Source: Bacillus sp. NP157
GTDB lineage: Bacteria > Pseudomonadota > Gammaproteobacteria > Xanthomonadales > Rhodanobacteraceae
Direction of reading: 5' to 3'
DNA length: 64,000 bases
Assembly (NCBI GenBank): GCA_018889975.1
Contig: CP076546.1
Span: 4,495,001 to 4,559,000 of the forward strand
The translations under genes were made by a program, and so were the position numbers. A model generated the notes under the pieces. The model saw nothing but the letters and a program-made list of their open reading frames with translations. It was not told the DNA's origin and did no database searches. Shown here in pieces: positions 49,130 to 57,161 of this stretch. Every line of letters starts with the position of its first letter. The stretch's first letter is position 1.

Positions 49130-50659
49130 TCAACGCGCCGCCACCTTCAACACCTGGCCGGCATGCACGTTGTTGTCCTTCAGGCCGTTCATCGAACGCA
49201 GCTCGTTCACGTCGACGTTGTTGCGCTTGGCGATCGAATACAGCGTGTCACCCGCGGAGACCTTGTAGGTCTTCGCCGCAGCGGCCGCCGGCTTCTTCTC
49301 CGCCTTCGCGACAGCCTTCGGCGCTTCCGCCTTCGCGGCTTCGGCCTTCGCGGCCGGCCTGGCTTCAGCCACCTTCGGGGCCTCCGCCTTCGCCGCCGGC
49401 TCAGCCGCAGCGACCGGTGCGGGCTTGGCGGTGACCTTGCCTGCGACGGTCACGGCATCGCCGGTGACCTTGGCGAACTTGCCGCCCGCCTTCGCATTGT
49501 CGGACTGGGTGAAGGCTTCCGAACGGATGCCCGAGAAGCCCTGGTGCGCCGAGGTGGTGACGCTGGCGACGACGTGGGCGAACGGCGAGTTCTCGGCGGC
49601 AGCCAGCTTCGCAGCGGCAGCTTCCTGCTTCGCGGCAGCCGCGGCGGCAGCCTTGCCGGCCTTGGTGGTCGGGCCGGCCTTGGCGACCAGCGCTTCCTTC
49701 GCGGCTTCCGCGGCAGCGGCCGGGGCGGCAGCGGCGGCGACGGTCGGGGTGGTCATCGGCTGGCCCACGTTGGCCTTGGTGCCGACGGCCGAAGCGATCT
49801 TCGCGCGACGGCCCGCATCGCCCGAGGCGAGGGCGGTGCCATCGGCGTACGGCACCAGGCTGTGTGCGCGCAGCACCGAGCTACCGGCGGCCGAGGTCAC
49901 GAACGCGAGGAATTCCTTCACGTCGGCAGCCTTCGGGCTGGTTTCGTTGCTGACCAGGTAGAGCTCGGTGTACAGCGGGTAGGCACCGCTGGCGACGCTG
50001 GACTGCGACGGCTTCACGCCATCGATCGAGAGCAGCTTCACCTTGGTGTTGCCACCGACGCCGGCGAGGGTGCTCGCACCGAGGCCACGCTTGTCGAGGG
50101 TCACGCCCTCTTCGAGCTTGGCCTGGTTGACGTACAGGCGCGGCGCGGCGACCGGCTGGTTGCCGCGGCCGAACAGCAGCTTGCGCAGGCTGTATTCCAC
50201 GCCGTCGCCCGGGCTGGCCACCGCATAGAGGTTGATCGGCGCGTCTTCGCCGCCGAGCTCCTTCCAGTTGGTGATGTGGCCCATGTAGATCTCATGCAGC
50301 TGCATGAGCGAGATGTTGTTCACCGGGTTGGACGGGTAGGTGACCATCACCAGGGCGTCCCACGCCACTGGCGTGAAGGTCAGCGACTGCTCCGCGCCAC
50401 CGATGCCCGGGCGAGCCGAGCCGGCCAGGTCGGCGGTGCCCTTGGTCACGGCATCGATACCCGACGCGGTGTTGAACGGCTGCAGTTCGAAGTGGCCCTT
50501 GCCCGCCTTCTCCCAGGCCTTGGCCACGTCGGTGACCACGCCGCGCGCGGTGGTGACATCGCCACGCCAGATCAACTGGGGGCCGGCGGCAAGAACGGTA
50601 GCGGAGGCGGTAAGGCCGATCAGCGTGGCGGTAAACAGTCGCGCGAGACGAAGAGACAT
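49130..50659 (-). CDS. PstS-like substrate-binding protein fused to a LysM domain
   Basis: A 509-aa exported protein. A signal peptide (about 1-24) is followed by a periplasmic phosphate-binding-protein (PstS-like) domain (about 28-295, with HEIYMGHITNWKELGG). A long Ala/Lys-rich linker (about 300-455) leads to a C-terminal LysM domain (about 463-507, YKVSAGDTLYSIAKRNNVDV). LysM binds peptidoglycan, so the binding domain would be tethered to the wall. No pstCAB genes are nearby. The linker resembles the H1-like Lys/Ala repeats in composition. Confidence 0.85.
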   Translation of the reverse strand: MSLRLARLFTATLIGLTASATVLAAGPQLIWRGDVTTARGVVTDVAKAWEKAGKGHFELQPFNTASGIDAVTKGTADLAGSARPGIGGAEQSLTFTPVAWDALVMVTYPSNPVNNISLMQLHEIYMGHITNWKELGGEDAPINLYAVASPGDGVEYSLRKLLFGRGNQPVAAPRLYVNQAKLEEGVTLDKRGLGASTLAGVGGNTKVKLLSIDGVKPSQSSVASGAYPLYTELYLVSNETSPKAADVKEFLAFVTSAAGSSVLRAHSLVPYADGTALASGDAGRRAKIASAVGTKANVGQPMTTPTVAAAAAPAAAAEAAKEALVAKAGPTTKAGKAAAAAAAKQEAAAAKLAAAENSPFAHVVASVTTSAHQGFSGIRSEAFTQSDNAKAGGKFAKVTGDAVTVAGKVTAKPAPVAAAEPAAKAEAPKVAEARPAAKAEAAKAEAPKAVAKAEKKPAAAAAKTYKVSAGDTLYSIAKRNNVDVNELRSMNGLKDNNVHAGQVLKVAAR

Positions 50660-51004
50660 GGACGGCTAGAGCTCCGGGGAAAACGGGGTGGCTGATTTGG
50701 GCCGCAATTGTGGGCTATACGCGGCCCGCGCGCACCCTCGACGTCGTTCAGCATCCTGCCGGGGGGAAACGGAACGTAGGCTGTAGGGGCGAACGGTCTC
50801 ATGAGAAGGTGGGACGAAATGCGGGCGCGCGCGGGGTGGGGGATGGGAAATGGGGGCGCGGGGGCCGGCGGGTGTATGAGGGGGCGGGATGCGCTGCGCT
50901 GGCCTCGACGTATCTGTGCATGCCCCGTGCCCTCGGGCGATCGACGGGATCGCGCTCCCATTTCCCGTCCGCAACCCCCATCCCCACCCCCTGTCCCCAA
51001 CCAA
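50660..51004. other. Intergenic region, mucD to PstS-LysM
   Basis: There is no convincing gene in these 345 nt. The G-rich segment GGATGGGAAATGGG (about 50841-50854) and its near complement (about 50957-50970) form an imperfect inverted repeat about 100 nt apart. It could end the leftward mucD transcript. The promoter for the PstS-LysM gene should lie in the right-hand part of the minus-strand gap, but I cannot point to it. Confidence 0.5.
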
Positions 51005-52372
51005 TCACAGGACGGCGTAATACACCGCGTCATCCCGCACCACCGTCAACAACAACTGCCCCCGCCCCAACGTCCCGGCGGTAGGCAACGCCTTAACCCC
51101 CACCACCCGCCGCTGCCCGATCGCCGCGACCACGTCGCCATCCCTCAGCCCGGCGCTATACGCGGCACTGCCTTTCTTCACCCCGGACAGCACCACGCCG
51201 AAGGCGCCCTGGGCTTTCTGCTCGGGGCTGACGTCGGTGAGGGTGACACCGGCGAGGCGGGGGTCGACCTTGGCGCCATCGACGCTGGCGAGCTTGCTGG
51301 CTTCGATCGTGGCTTCGACGTCGCGTGGGCTGCCCTCGCGTTTCACGGTGAGCTTCACGCGGGCGCCGAGCGGGAGCAGGCCTTCGGTGTTGCGGACGTC
51401 CTGCGAGGAGCGCACGGGCTTGCCGTCGATGGCGGTGAGCACGTCGCCGGTCTGCAGGCCGGCGCCATCGGCGGGAGAGCCGCCGGTGACGCCGGTGACG
51501 ACGGCGCCGTTGGTGTCGCTGAGGCCCAGCGCCTTGGCGATGCGCGGGGTGATGTCCTGCACCTCCACGCCGAGGTTGCCGCGGCGGACCTTGCCGTAGG
51601 CGAGCAGCTGCTTCATCACCGCGCTGGCCAGGTCGGTGGGGATGGCGAAGCCGATGCCGACGTTGCCGCCGCTGGGGGTGAAGATCATCGAATTGATGCC
51701 GACCAGCTCGCCGCGCAGGTTGACCAGCGCGCCACCGGAGTTGCCGGGGTTGATCGAGGCATCGGTCTGGATGAAGTTCTGGATGCCCTTGCCCAGGCCG
51801 GTGCGATTCAGGGCGGAGACCATGCCCGAGGTGGCGGTCTGGCCGAGGCCGAAGGGATCGCCGACGGCGACGACGAAATCGCCGACACGCAGTGCCGCCG
51901 AATCCGCCACGGGCAGCGCCTGCAGGCGCTCGGCGGGAATCTGCAACACGGCGACGTCGGTGTCCGGATCCGTGCCGATCAGCTTCGCCTTGAAGTCGCG
52001 CCCATCCTGCAGGGTCACCGTGATATCGTCCGCGCCCCCCACGACATGGTTGTTGGTCAGGACATAGCCCTTGGCCGCATCCACCACCACGCCCGAACCC
52101 AGGCTTTGCTCCACGCGTTCGCGTGGCACGCCCTGGCCGAACAGCTGGGCGATCACCGGGTCGTCGAAGTAGGCGTCGCGGGAACGGACGCGGGTCTTGG
52201 TGGAGATGTTGACCACCGCCGGCGTCACCTTGGCCAGCATCGGTGCCAGCGACGGCACGGGCTGGCCGTCGACGGCCGGTGGTATGGCGGCAAACGCGGG
52301 CGACGCCGCGGCTAAAAAGAGGGCGGCGCCGACACCCAGCAAAGTGGTATGCCGACAGATGGGAATGGGCAT
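51005..52372 (-). CDS. mucD: Periplasmic serine endoprotease, DegP/MucD family
   Basis: A 455-aa HtrA-type protease/chaperone. A signal peptide (about 1-29) is followed by a trypsin-like domain with catalytic triad H109, D139 and S212 (NPGNSGGAL). Two PDZ domains follow (about 250-345 and 360-450). It degrades misfolded envelope proteins. I start at ATG 52372 behind AAGGAG. It is divergent from nrdJa. MucD homologs are often under envelope-stress sigma control, but I could not confirm such a promoter. Confidence 0.93.
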   Translation of the reverse strand: MPIPICRHTTLLGVGAALFLAAASPAFAAIPPAVDGQPVPSLAPMLAKVTPAVVNISTKTRVRSRDAYFDDPVIAQLFGQGVPRERVEQSLGSGVVVDAAKGYVLTNNHVVGGADDITVTLQDGRDFKAKLIGTDPDTDVAVLQIPAERLQALPVADSAALRVGDFVVAVGDPFGLGQTATSGMVSALNRTGLGKGIQNFIQTDASINPGNSGGALVNLRGELVGINSMIFTPSGGNVGIGFAIPTDLASAVMKQLLAYGKVRRGNLGVEVQDITPRIAKALGLSDTNGAVVTGVTGGSPADGAGLQTGDVLTAIDGKPVRSSQDVRNTEGLLPLGARVKLTVKREGSPRDVEATIEASKLASVDGAKVDPRLAGVTLTDVSPEQKAQGAFGVVLSGVKKGSAAYSAGLRDGDVVAAIGQRRVVGVKALPTAGTLGRGQLLLTVVRDDAVYYAVL

Positions 52373-52741
52373 GGAAAAGCTCCTTGGCTGCTGTGCCCCG
52401 GGCACGTCTCACGCCGGTTTCGACCACCGGTTCGCGCCAGGGTTTCAACCCGTGAGACAGGTGTTTCCGACACTTTACATCGGACCCCTCCGAGCGTAAG
52501 GTTCACCCCGGCCGCAACCACAACATCTTGTGTTCCTTCGTTCGATAGTTACCAAGTGCTGGTGCTGCGGAGACTCAGGTTCAAGCTTCAAACCAGCGTC
52601 CTTTAAGGCTTTTCTGAAAGCCGGGCGCCAGGTGGAAAGGGATGGTCGATTTCGTCCGGGGGGAGGAGATCGACGGCGGTTGCGCCGACGCTACCAATAA
52701 GAACGGCCACCACAGGCCGAGTACTTGAGGACGACACATAC
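52373..52741. promoter_or_regulatory. Divergent mucD/nrdJa control region with NrdR-like box
   Basis: These 369 nt contain no clear gene. CCACAACATCTTGTGT at 52518-52533 is palindromic (CACAA/TTGTG) and matches 11 of 16 positions of the NrdR box pattern (ACACTATATATAGTGT). A degenerate second site (ACCA-AGTGC-TGGT) lies about 32 nt further, which is the usual spacing of paired NrdR boxes. I looked for a cobalamin riboswitch and found no convincing B12 box. Confidence 0.5.
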
Positions 52742-54886
52742 ATGAGCACCGCACGCGCCCAGGCCCTGGGCCTCGAATCTGCCATCCCGCTGCAGCCGGC
52801 TTCGTACGACATCTGGGACAAGAAGTATCGGCTGAAGGCCAAGACGGGCGTGCCTGTCGACGGTTCGGTGGACGAGACCTACCAGCGCGTCGCCCGTGCC
52901 CTGTCCGACGTGGAAGCCACCGAAGAGCTGCGCGGCCACTGGTTTGAGCGTTTCCTGTGGGCGCTGCGCCGCGGTGCGATCCCCGCCGGCCGCATCACCT
53001 CCAATGCCGGCGCGCTGGAACACAAGCCGGCCACCTCGACGATCAACTGCACCGTGTCGGGCACCATCCACGACTCCATGGACGACATCCTGGAGAAGGT
53101 GCACGAAGCCGGCCTGACCCTGAAGGCAGGCTGCGGCATCGGTTATGAATTCAGCACGCTGCGCCCGCGCGGCGCGTACGTGAGCGGTGCCGGCGCCCAT
53201 ACCTCGGGCCCGCTGTCGTTCATGGATATCTACGACAAGATGTGCTTCACCGTCTCGTCCGCCGGCGGCCGCCGCGGCGCGCAGATGGGCACGTTCGACA
53301 TCTCGCACCCGGACGCCAAGGAATTCATCCGCGCCAAGCGCGAGGATGGCCGCCTGCGCCAGTTCAACCTGTCGCTGCTGATCACCGACGGCTTCATGGA
53401 CGCGGTCGAGAACGACCAGGACTGGCCGACCGTGTTCCCGGTGCACGTGAAGGAACAGGGCGAGATCGACCTGACCGACGCCTCCAAGGTGGTCTGGCGC
53501 GAATGGCCGACCAAGCAGAACTACGTCACCCGCGACGACGGCCTGGTGGCCTGCAAGATCTACGGCCACATCCGTGCCCGCCACCTGTGGGACATGATCA
53601 TGGTCTCGACGTATGACTACGCCGAGCCGGGCTTCATCCTGATCGACCGCGTCAACGAGATGAACAACAACTGGTGGTGCGAGCACATCCGCGCGACCAA
53701 CCCCTGTGGCGAGCAGCCGCTGCCGCCGTACGGCTCGTGCCTGCTGGGCTCGGTCAACCTCACCACCTTCGTGCGCGATCCGTTCGGCCCGAAGGCCCGG
53801 TTCGACTGGGAGGAGTATCGCGAGGTGGTCCGCGTGTTCACCCGCATGCTCGACAACGTGGTGGAGATCAACGGCCTGCCGCTGCCGCAGCAGCAGCACG
53901 AGATCCTGTCCAAGCGCCGCCACGGCATGGGCTTCCTCGGCCTCGGCTCGACCCTGACCATGCTGAAGATGCGCTACGGCGCGGCCGATGCGGTCAGCTT
54001 CACCGAAGACGTCAGCCGCGAGATGGCGGTGGCCGGCTGGGAAGTGGCCCTGGAGCTGTCGAAGGAAAAGGGCCCGGCCCCGGTGCTGGCGCAGACCTTC
54101 GACGTCACCGGCGACATGCTGCGCAAGCGCCCGGAGATGGTGAAGGACGGCTGGAAGGTCGGCGACCAGATCAAGGGCTCGGTGCTGCACGCCAAATATT
54201 CGCGCTACATGCAGCGCGTGGCCGCGGTCGCCCCGGAGCTGGTGGCCGAGCTGGCCGAGGCCGGTGCGCGCTTCACCCACCACTCGTCGATCGCCCCCAC
54301 GGGCACGATCAGCCTGAGCCTGGCCAACAATGCCTCCAACGGCATCGAGCCCAGCTTCGCCCACCATTACTCGCGTAACGTCATCCGCGAAGGCAAGAAG
54401 TCGAAGGAAAAGGTCGAGGTCTACAGCTACGAGCTGCTGGCTTACCGCGCCCTGATCAATAGCGACGCCCTGCCGTTCTCCGAGGATGCGAAGACCCGCC
54501 TGCCGGATTACTTCGTGTCGGCCGACGACATCAGCCCGAAAGAGCACGTGGATATCCAGGCGGCCTCGCAGAAGTGGATCGACAGCTCCATTTCCAAGAC
54601 CGCGAACGTCCCGACGGATTACCCGTACGAGGACTTCAAGGACATCTACACCTATGCCTACAAGCAGGGTCTGAAGGGCTGCACCACCTTCCGTTTCAAC
54701 CCCGCCGCGTTCCAGGGCGTGCTGGTCAAGGAAGCCGATCTTGAAAGCACCCTCTACCGCTTCGAATTGGAAGACGGTAGCGTTGTCGAACTGAAGGGTA
54801 ATGACGAAGTGGAATACGACGGTGAAATGCACACCGCCGCGAACCTCTTCGACGCCCTGAAAGAAGGTTACTACGGCAAGTTCTGA
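52742..54886 (+). CDS. nrdJa: Class II ribonucleotide reductase, catalytic part NrdJa
   Basis: A 714-aa adenosylcobalamin-dependent ribonucleotide reductase that makes deoxynucleotides with or without oxygen. Redox and active-site features are C103 (STINCTVSG) and N320-P-C322-G-E324 (finger loop). The protein stops after the barrel and lacks the C-terminal TSCPD region. That region is supplied by nrdJb downstream, the split arrangement known from Pseudomonas aeruginosa (NrdJa/NrdJb). Unusually, an H1-like gene lies between the two halves. Confidence 0.93.
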   Translation: MSTARAQALGLESAIPLQPASYDIWDKKYRLKAKTGVPVDGSVDETYQRVARALSDVEATEELRGHWFERFLWALRRGAIPAGRITSNAGALEHKPATSTINCTVSGTIHDSMDDILEKVHEAGLTLKAGCGIGYEFSTLRPRGAYVSGAGAHTSGPLSFMDIYDKMCFTVSSAGGRRGAQMGTFDISHPDAKEFIRAKREDGRLRQFNLSLLITDGFMDAVENDQDWPTVFPVHVKEQGEIDLTDASKVVWREWPTKQNYVTRDDGLVACKIYGHIRARHLWDMIMVSTYDYAEPGFILIDRVNEMNNNWWCEHIRATNPCGEQPLPPYGSCLLGSVNLTTFVRDPFGPKARFDWEEYREVVRVFTRMLDNVVEINGLPLPQQQHEILSKRRHGMGFLGLGSTLTMLKMRYGAADAVSFTEDVSREMAVAGWEVALELSKEKGPAPVLAQTFDVTGDMLRKRPEMVKDGWKVGDQIKGSVLHAKYSRYMQRVAAVAPELVAELAEAGARFTHHSSIAPTGTISLSLANNASNGIEPSFAHHYSRNVIREGKKSKEKVEVYSYELLAYRALINSDALPFSEDAKTRLPDYFVSADDISPKEHVDIQAASQKWIDSSISKTANVPTDYPYEDFKDIYTYAYKQGLKGCTTFRFNPAAFQGVLVKEADLESTLYRFELEDGSVVELKGNDEVEYDGEMHTAANLFDALKEGYYGKF

Positions 54887-54909
54887 CCCCGCGGAGAGGG
54901 AAAAACGTT

Positions 54910-56055
54910 ATGACGATCGAGAACACCATCGACGAGGCCGAGTTGCCCGCGACCGATACCAGCGACACCGGCGAAACCCCGGCGTCCGAGAACGAGACCG
55001 AATCCGCGATCCCCGGCCACCCGCCGCTGGTCGCGAAGAAGGTCGTCAAGAAGAAGCCGGTGGCGATCAAGACCATCGAGCCGGCACCGACGGCGGAAGC
55101 CAGCGAAGCCGTGTCCAGCAGCGAGCCGGACTACGTCGACGAACTGGACCTGCCGGTCGCCAAGCCCAAGGCCCCGCGTAAGCCCAAGGCCCCGAAGGCC
55201 GCTGCACCCAAGCTCGAAAGCCAGGCCGACATCGCCGGCGACGAAATCGCCGCCCACCAGGCCGACGAAGCCGCCGCCGCCACGGCCGCCGCCCCCGTCG
55301 CTGCCCCTGTAGGAGCGCGCCCCGCGCGCGAAAGCCAGCCCGCGAAAAAGTCGGCCACGAAGAAAGCCCCGGCCAAGAAAGCACCAGCAAAGAAAGCCGC
55401 CACCAAAAAGTCCGGCGTAAAGAAAACCGCGGTCAAAAAGGCAGCGGTGAAGAAGGCAGCCACCAAAAAGGCAGCCGCCAAGAAGACCGCCGTGAAAAAG
55501 TCCGTAGTTAAGAAGTCCGCGGCCAAGAAGGCAGCAGTCAAGAAGTCCGCGGTCAAGAAAGCAGCAGTCAAAAAGTCCGCCGTAAAGAAGGCAGCCGTCA
55601 AAAAGGTAGCCGTCAAGAAGGCTCCGGCCAAGAAGGTCGCTTCCAAGAAGGTCGCCAAGAAAGTCGTAGCCAAGAAGGTCACGGCTAAGAAGGCTCCGAC
55701 CCGCAAGGTCACCACAAAGAAGACCCCGGCAAAGAAGCTCGCCAAGGTCTCCAAGGTGGCCAAGGTCGCTAAGAAAGTAGCGAAAAAGGTCACGGTCAAG
55801 AAGGCAGCCGCCACCAAGGCGCTGAAGAAGACCGCAGCCCGCGTCGCGAAGAAGGCTTCCACCGCCCGCAAGGCGGTCAAGAAGGCAGTCGGCAAGGTCA
55901 CCCGCAAGGTCGCCGGCCGTACCGCCCCCAAGAAGACGGTCCGAAAGGCCGCTGCTCCGAAAAAGGTCGTCGCCAAGGCGACCAAGAGGTCCACTGCCAG
56001 CAAGACCGGCCGTACGCCGGCGCGTAAGACCGCCGTCCGTGGCCGTCGTAAGTAA
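54910..56055 (+). CDS. Histone H1-like lysine-rich protein
   Basis: A 381-aa protein of two parts. The N-terminal region (about 1-135) is acidic and Ala/Glu/Pro-rich. The C-terminal region (about 145-381) is composed of KKA/KKS/KKV-type repeats and is strongly basic, like bacterial H1/AlgP-type DNA-binding proteins. It should bind DNA or RNA non-specifically. It lies between nrdJa (23 nt) and nrdJb (83 nt) on the same strand. A REP is translated at the junction of the two parts (VGARPARES). Repeats of this kind often vary in number between strains. Confidence 0.82.
   Translation: MTIENTIDEAELPATDTSDTGETPASENETESAIPGHPPLVAKKVVKKKPVAIKTIEPAPTAEASEAVSSSEPDYVDELDLPVAKPKAPRKPKAPKAAAPKLESQADIAGDEIAAHQADEAAAATAAAPVAAPVGARPARESQPAKKSATKKAPAKKAPAKKAATKKSGVKKTAVKKAAVKKAATKKAAAKKTAVKKSVVKKSAAKKAAVKKSAVKKAAVKKSAVKKAAVKKVAVKKAPAKKVASKKVAKKVVAKKVTAKKAPTRKVTTKKTPAKKLAKVSKVAKVAKKVAKKVTVKKAAATKALKKTAARVAKKASTARKAVKKAVGKVTRKVAGRTAPKKTVRKAAAPKKVVAKATKRSTASKTGRTPARKTAVRGRRK
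55308..55331 (+). repeat. REP translated in the H1-like gene
   Basis: A forward REP with CC instead of CT in the centre (GCGCGCCCCGCGCGCGA). It is read in frame as GARPARE (about residues 134-141), exactly where the acidic part meets the lysine-rich part. Confidence 0.85.
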
Positions 56056-56064
56056 GTAGTAACC

Positions 56065-56094
56065 ATCCGGCCCGGCGTGCGCGCCGGGCCGGAT
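56065..56094 (+). promoter_or_regulatory. Strong hairpin between H1-like gene and nrdJb
   Basis: A perfect 13-bp stem (ATCCGGCCCGGCG / CGCCGGGCCGGAT) with a 4-nt loop, 9 nt after the H1-like stop. There is no T-tract, so it may pause transcription or protect mRNA ends rather than terminate. It lies between two genes expected to be co-expressed. Confidence 0.7.
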
Positions 56095-56138
56095 ATCCCT
56101 CCGGGCGCGCCGCCACCGATCAGCAATAAGAGAAAGTC

Positions 56139-56894
56139 ATGGCGATCAAGATCGAAAAGAAGATCAAGGGCTACCAGGTTGTAAAGCCCGAAGACAAGGC
56201 CGCCCCGGCCACCGCTCCCGCGCCCGTCAAGGAAGTCGCGGCCGTGGCCGAAGTGATCCAGATGCACGAGAGCCTCGAGCGTCCGGAAACGCTGGTGGGC
56301 AATACGTACAAGATCAAGTCGCCGCTGTTCGAGCACGCGCTGTACGTGACGATCAACGACATCGTCCTCAACGCCGGCACCCAGCACGAGCAGCGCCGTC
56401 CCTTCGAGCTGTTCATCAACTCGAAGAACATGGACCACTTCCAGTGGATCGTGGCGCTTACCCGAATCCTGTCCGCCGTCTTCCGCAAGGGTGGCGACGT
56501 GACGTTCATCGTCGAAGAGCTCAAGGCCGTCTTCGACCCGCGCGGTGGCTACTTCAAGGCCGGCGGCATCTACATGCCCAGCATCGTCGCCGAGATCGGT
56601 GGCGTGATCGAGCAGCACATGAAGTCCATCGGCCTGATCCACGACCCGGAGATGGACGACGCGACCAAGCGCCTGATCGCCGAGAAGCGTGCGGCCTACG
56701 AGAAGGCTGCTGCGCCGAAGGCTGCCGTTGCGGCGGCGCCGGTGGCTGTCGCCGAGGCGGTGGGTGATTCGCACAACAACGCGTCGGGCTTCCCGGCGGG
56801 TGCGACGCTCTGCGCCAAGTGCAATACCCAGGCGCTGGTGCTGATGGATGGGTGCCAGACTTGTTTGAATTGTGGGTATTCGAAGTGCGGGTGA
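56139..56894 (+). CDS. nrdJb: Class II ribonucleotide reductase, C-terminal part NrdJb
   Basis: A 251-aa protein matching the C-terminal TSCPD portion of class II reductases. The body (about 40-180, with HEQRRPFELFINSKNMDHFQW) is followed by an Ala-rich linker and the cysteine-rich tail (CAKCNTQA, then CQTCLNCGYSKCG). The tail cysteines pass electrons from thioredoxin to the active site of NrdJa. In Pseudomonas both halves are needed for activity. Here it is 83 nt after the H1-like gene and 1252 nt after nrdJa. Confidence 0.9.
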   Translation: MAIKIEKKIKGYQVVKPEDKAAPATAPAPVKEVAAVAEVIQMHESLERPETLVGNTYKIKSPLFEHALYVTINDIVLNAGTQHEQRRPFELFINSKNMDHFQWIVALTRILSAVFRKGGDVTFIVEELKAVFDPRGGYFKAGGIYMPSIVAEIGGVIEQHMKSIGLIHDPEMDDATKRLIAEKRAAYEKAAAPKAAVAAAPVAVAEAVGDSHNNASGFPAGATLCAKCNTQALVLMDGCQTCLNCGYSKCG

Positions 56895-56941
56895 TTGGCG
56901 CGCACTAATGTGCCTTCGCGCTGCACGTAGTGTCTCAACCG

Positions 56942-56976
56942 AACGGCCCAGTGGCTCTGCCCCTGGGCCGTTTTGG
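56942..56976 (+). terminator. Terminator after nrdJb
   Basis: A 10-bp stem (AACGGCCCAG / CTGGGCCGTT) with an 11-nt loop, followed by TT. It closes the nrdJ operon and marks the left edge of the lower-GC island. Confidence 0.8.
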
Positions 56977-57116
56977 TTACCGGAGTCGGCGCCTGCTCTA
57001 CGCAGGTTGGAGGAGAGACGCATTGCTCATCGCAAAAGATGTCCTGCGCGTCGCCGAAAATGAGACGGCCGCTGGATAAAGTTGTTGCTCACGAAGACCT
57101 GTTCTCTGGGTCAAAT

Positions 57117-57135
57117 GTGTGATGTATAGTCACAC
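57117..57135. promoter_or_regulatory. Palindromic operator candidate upstream of dcm
   Basis: GTGTGA at 57117-57122 and TCACAC at 57130-57135 form a perfect inverted repeat with 7 nt between (TGTATAG). It lies 26 nt before the dcm start, where it would overlap the promoter. Autoregulation of the methylase is a possibility. Confidence 0.5.
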
Positions 57136-57161
57136 CTTAAGCACCCTTTAAACGAGTGAGC

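Noticed and set aside
50841-50990. Possible structured RNA or REPIN in the mucD to PstS-LysM gap
   Set aside because: The inverted repeat is imperfect with a loop of about 100 nt and is G/C-simple; it does not match the REP family or a known RNA.
52373-52741. Cobalamin riboswitch upstream of the B12-dependent reductase
   Set aside because: No B12-box or typical multi-stem arrangement could be recognised; the NrdR-like box is the better signal.
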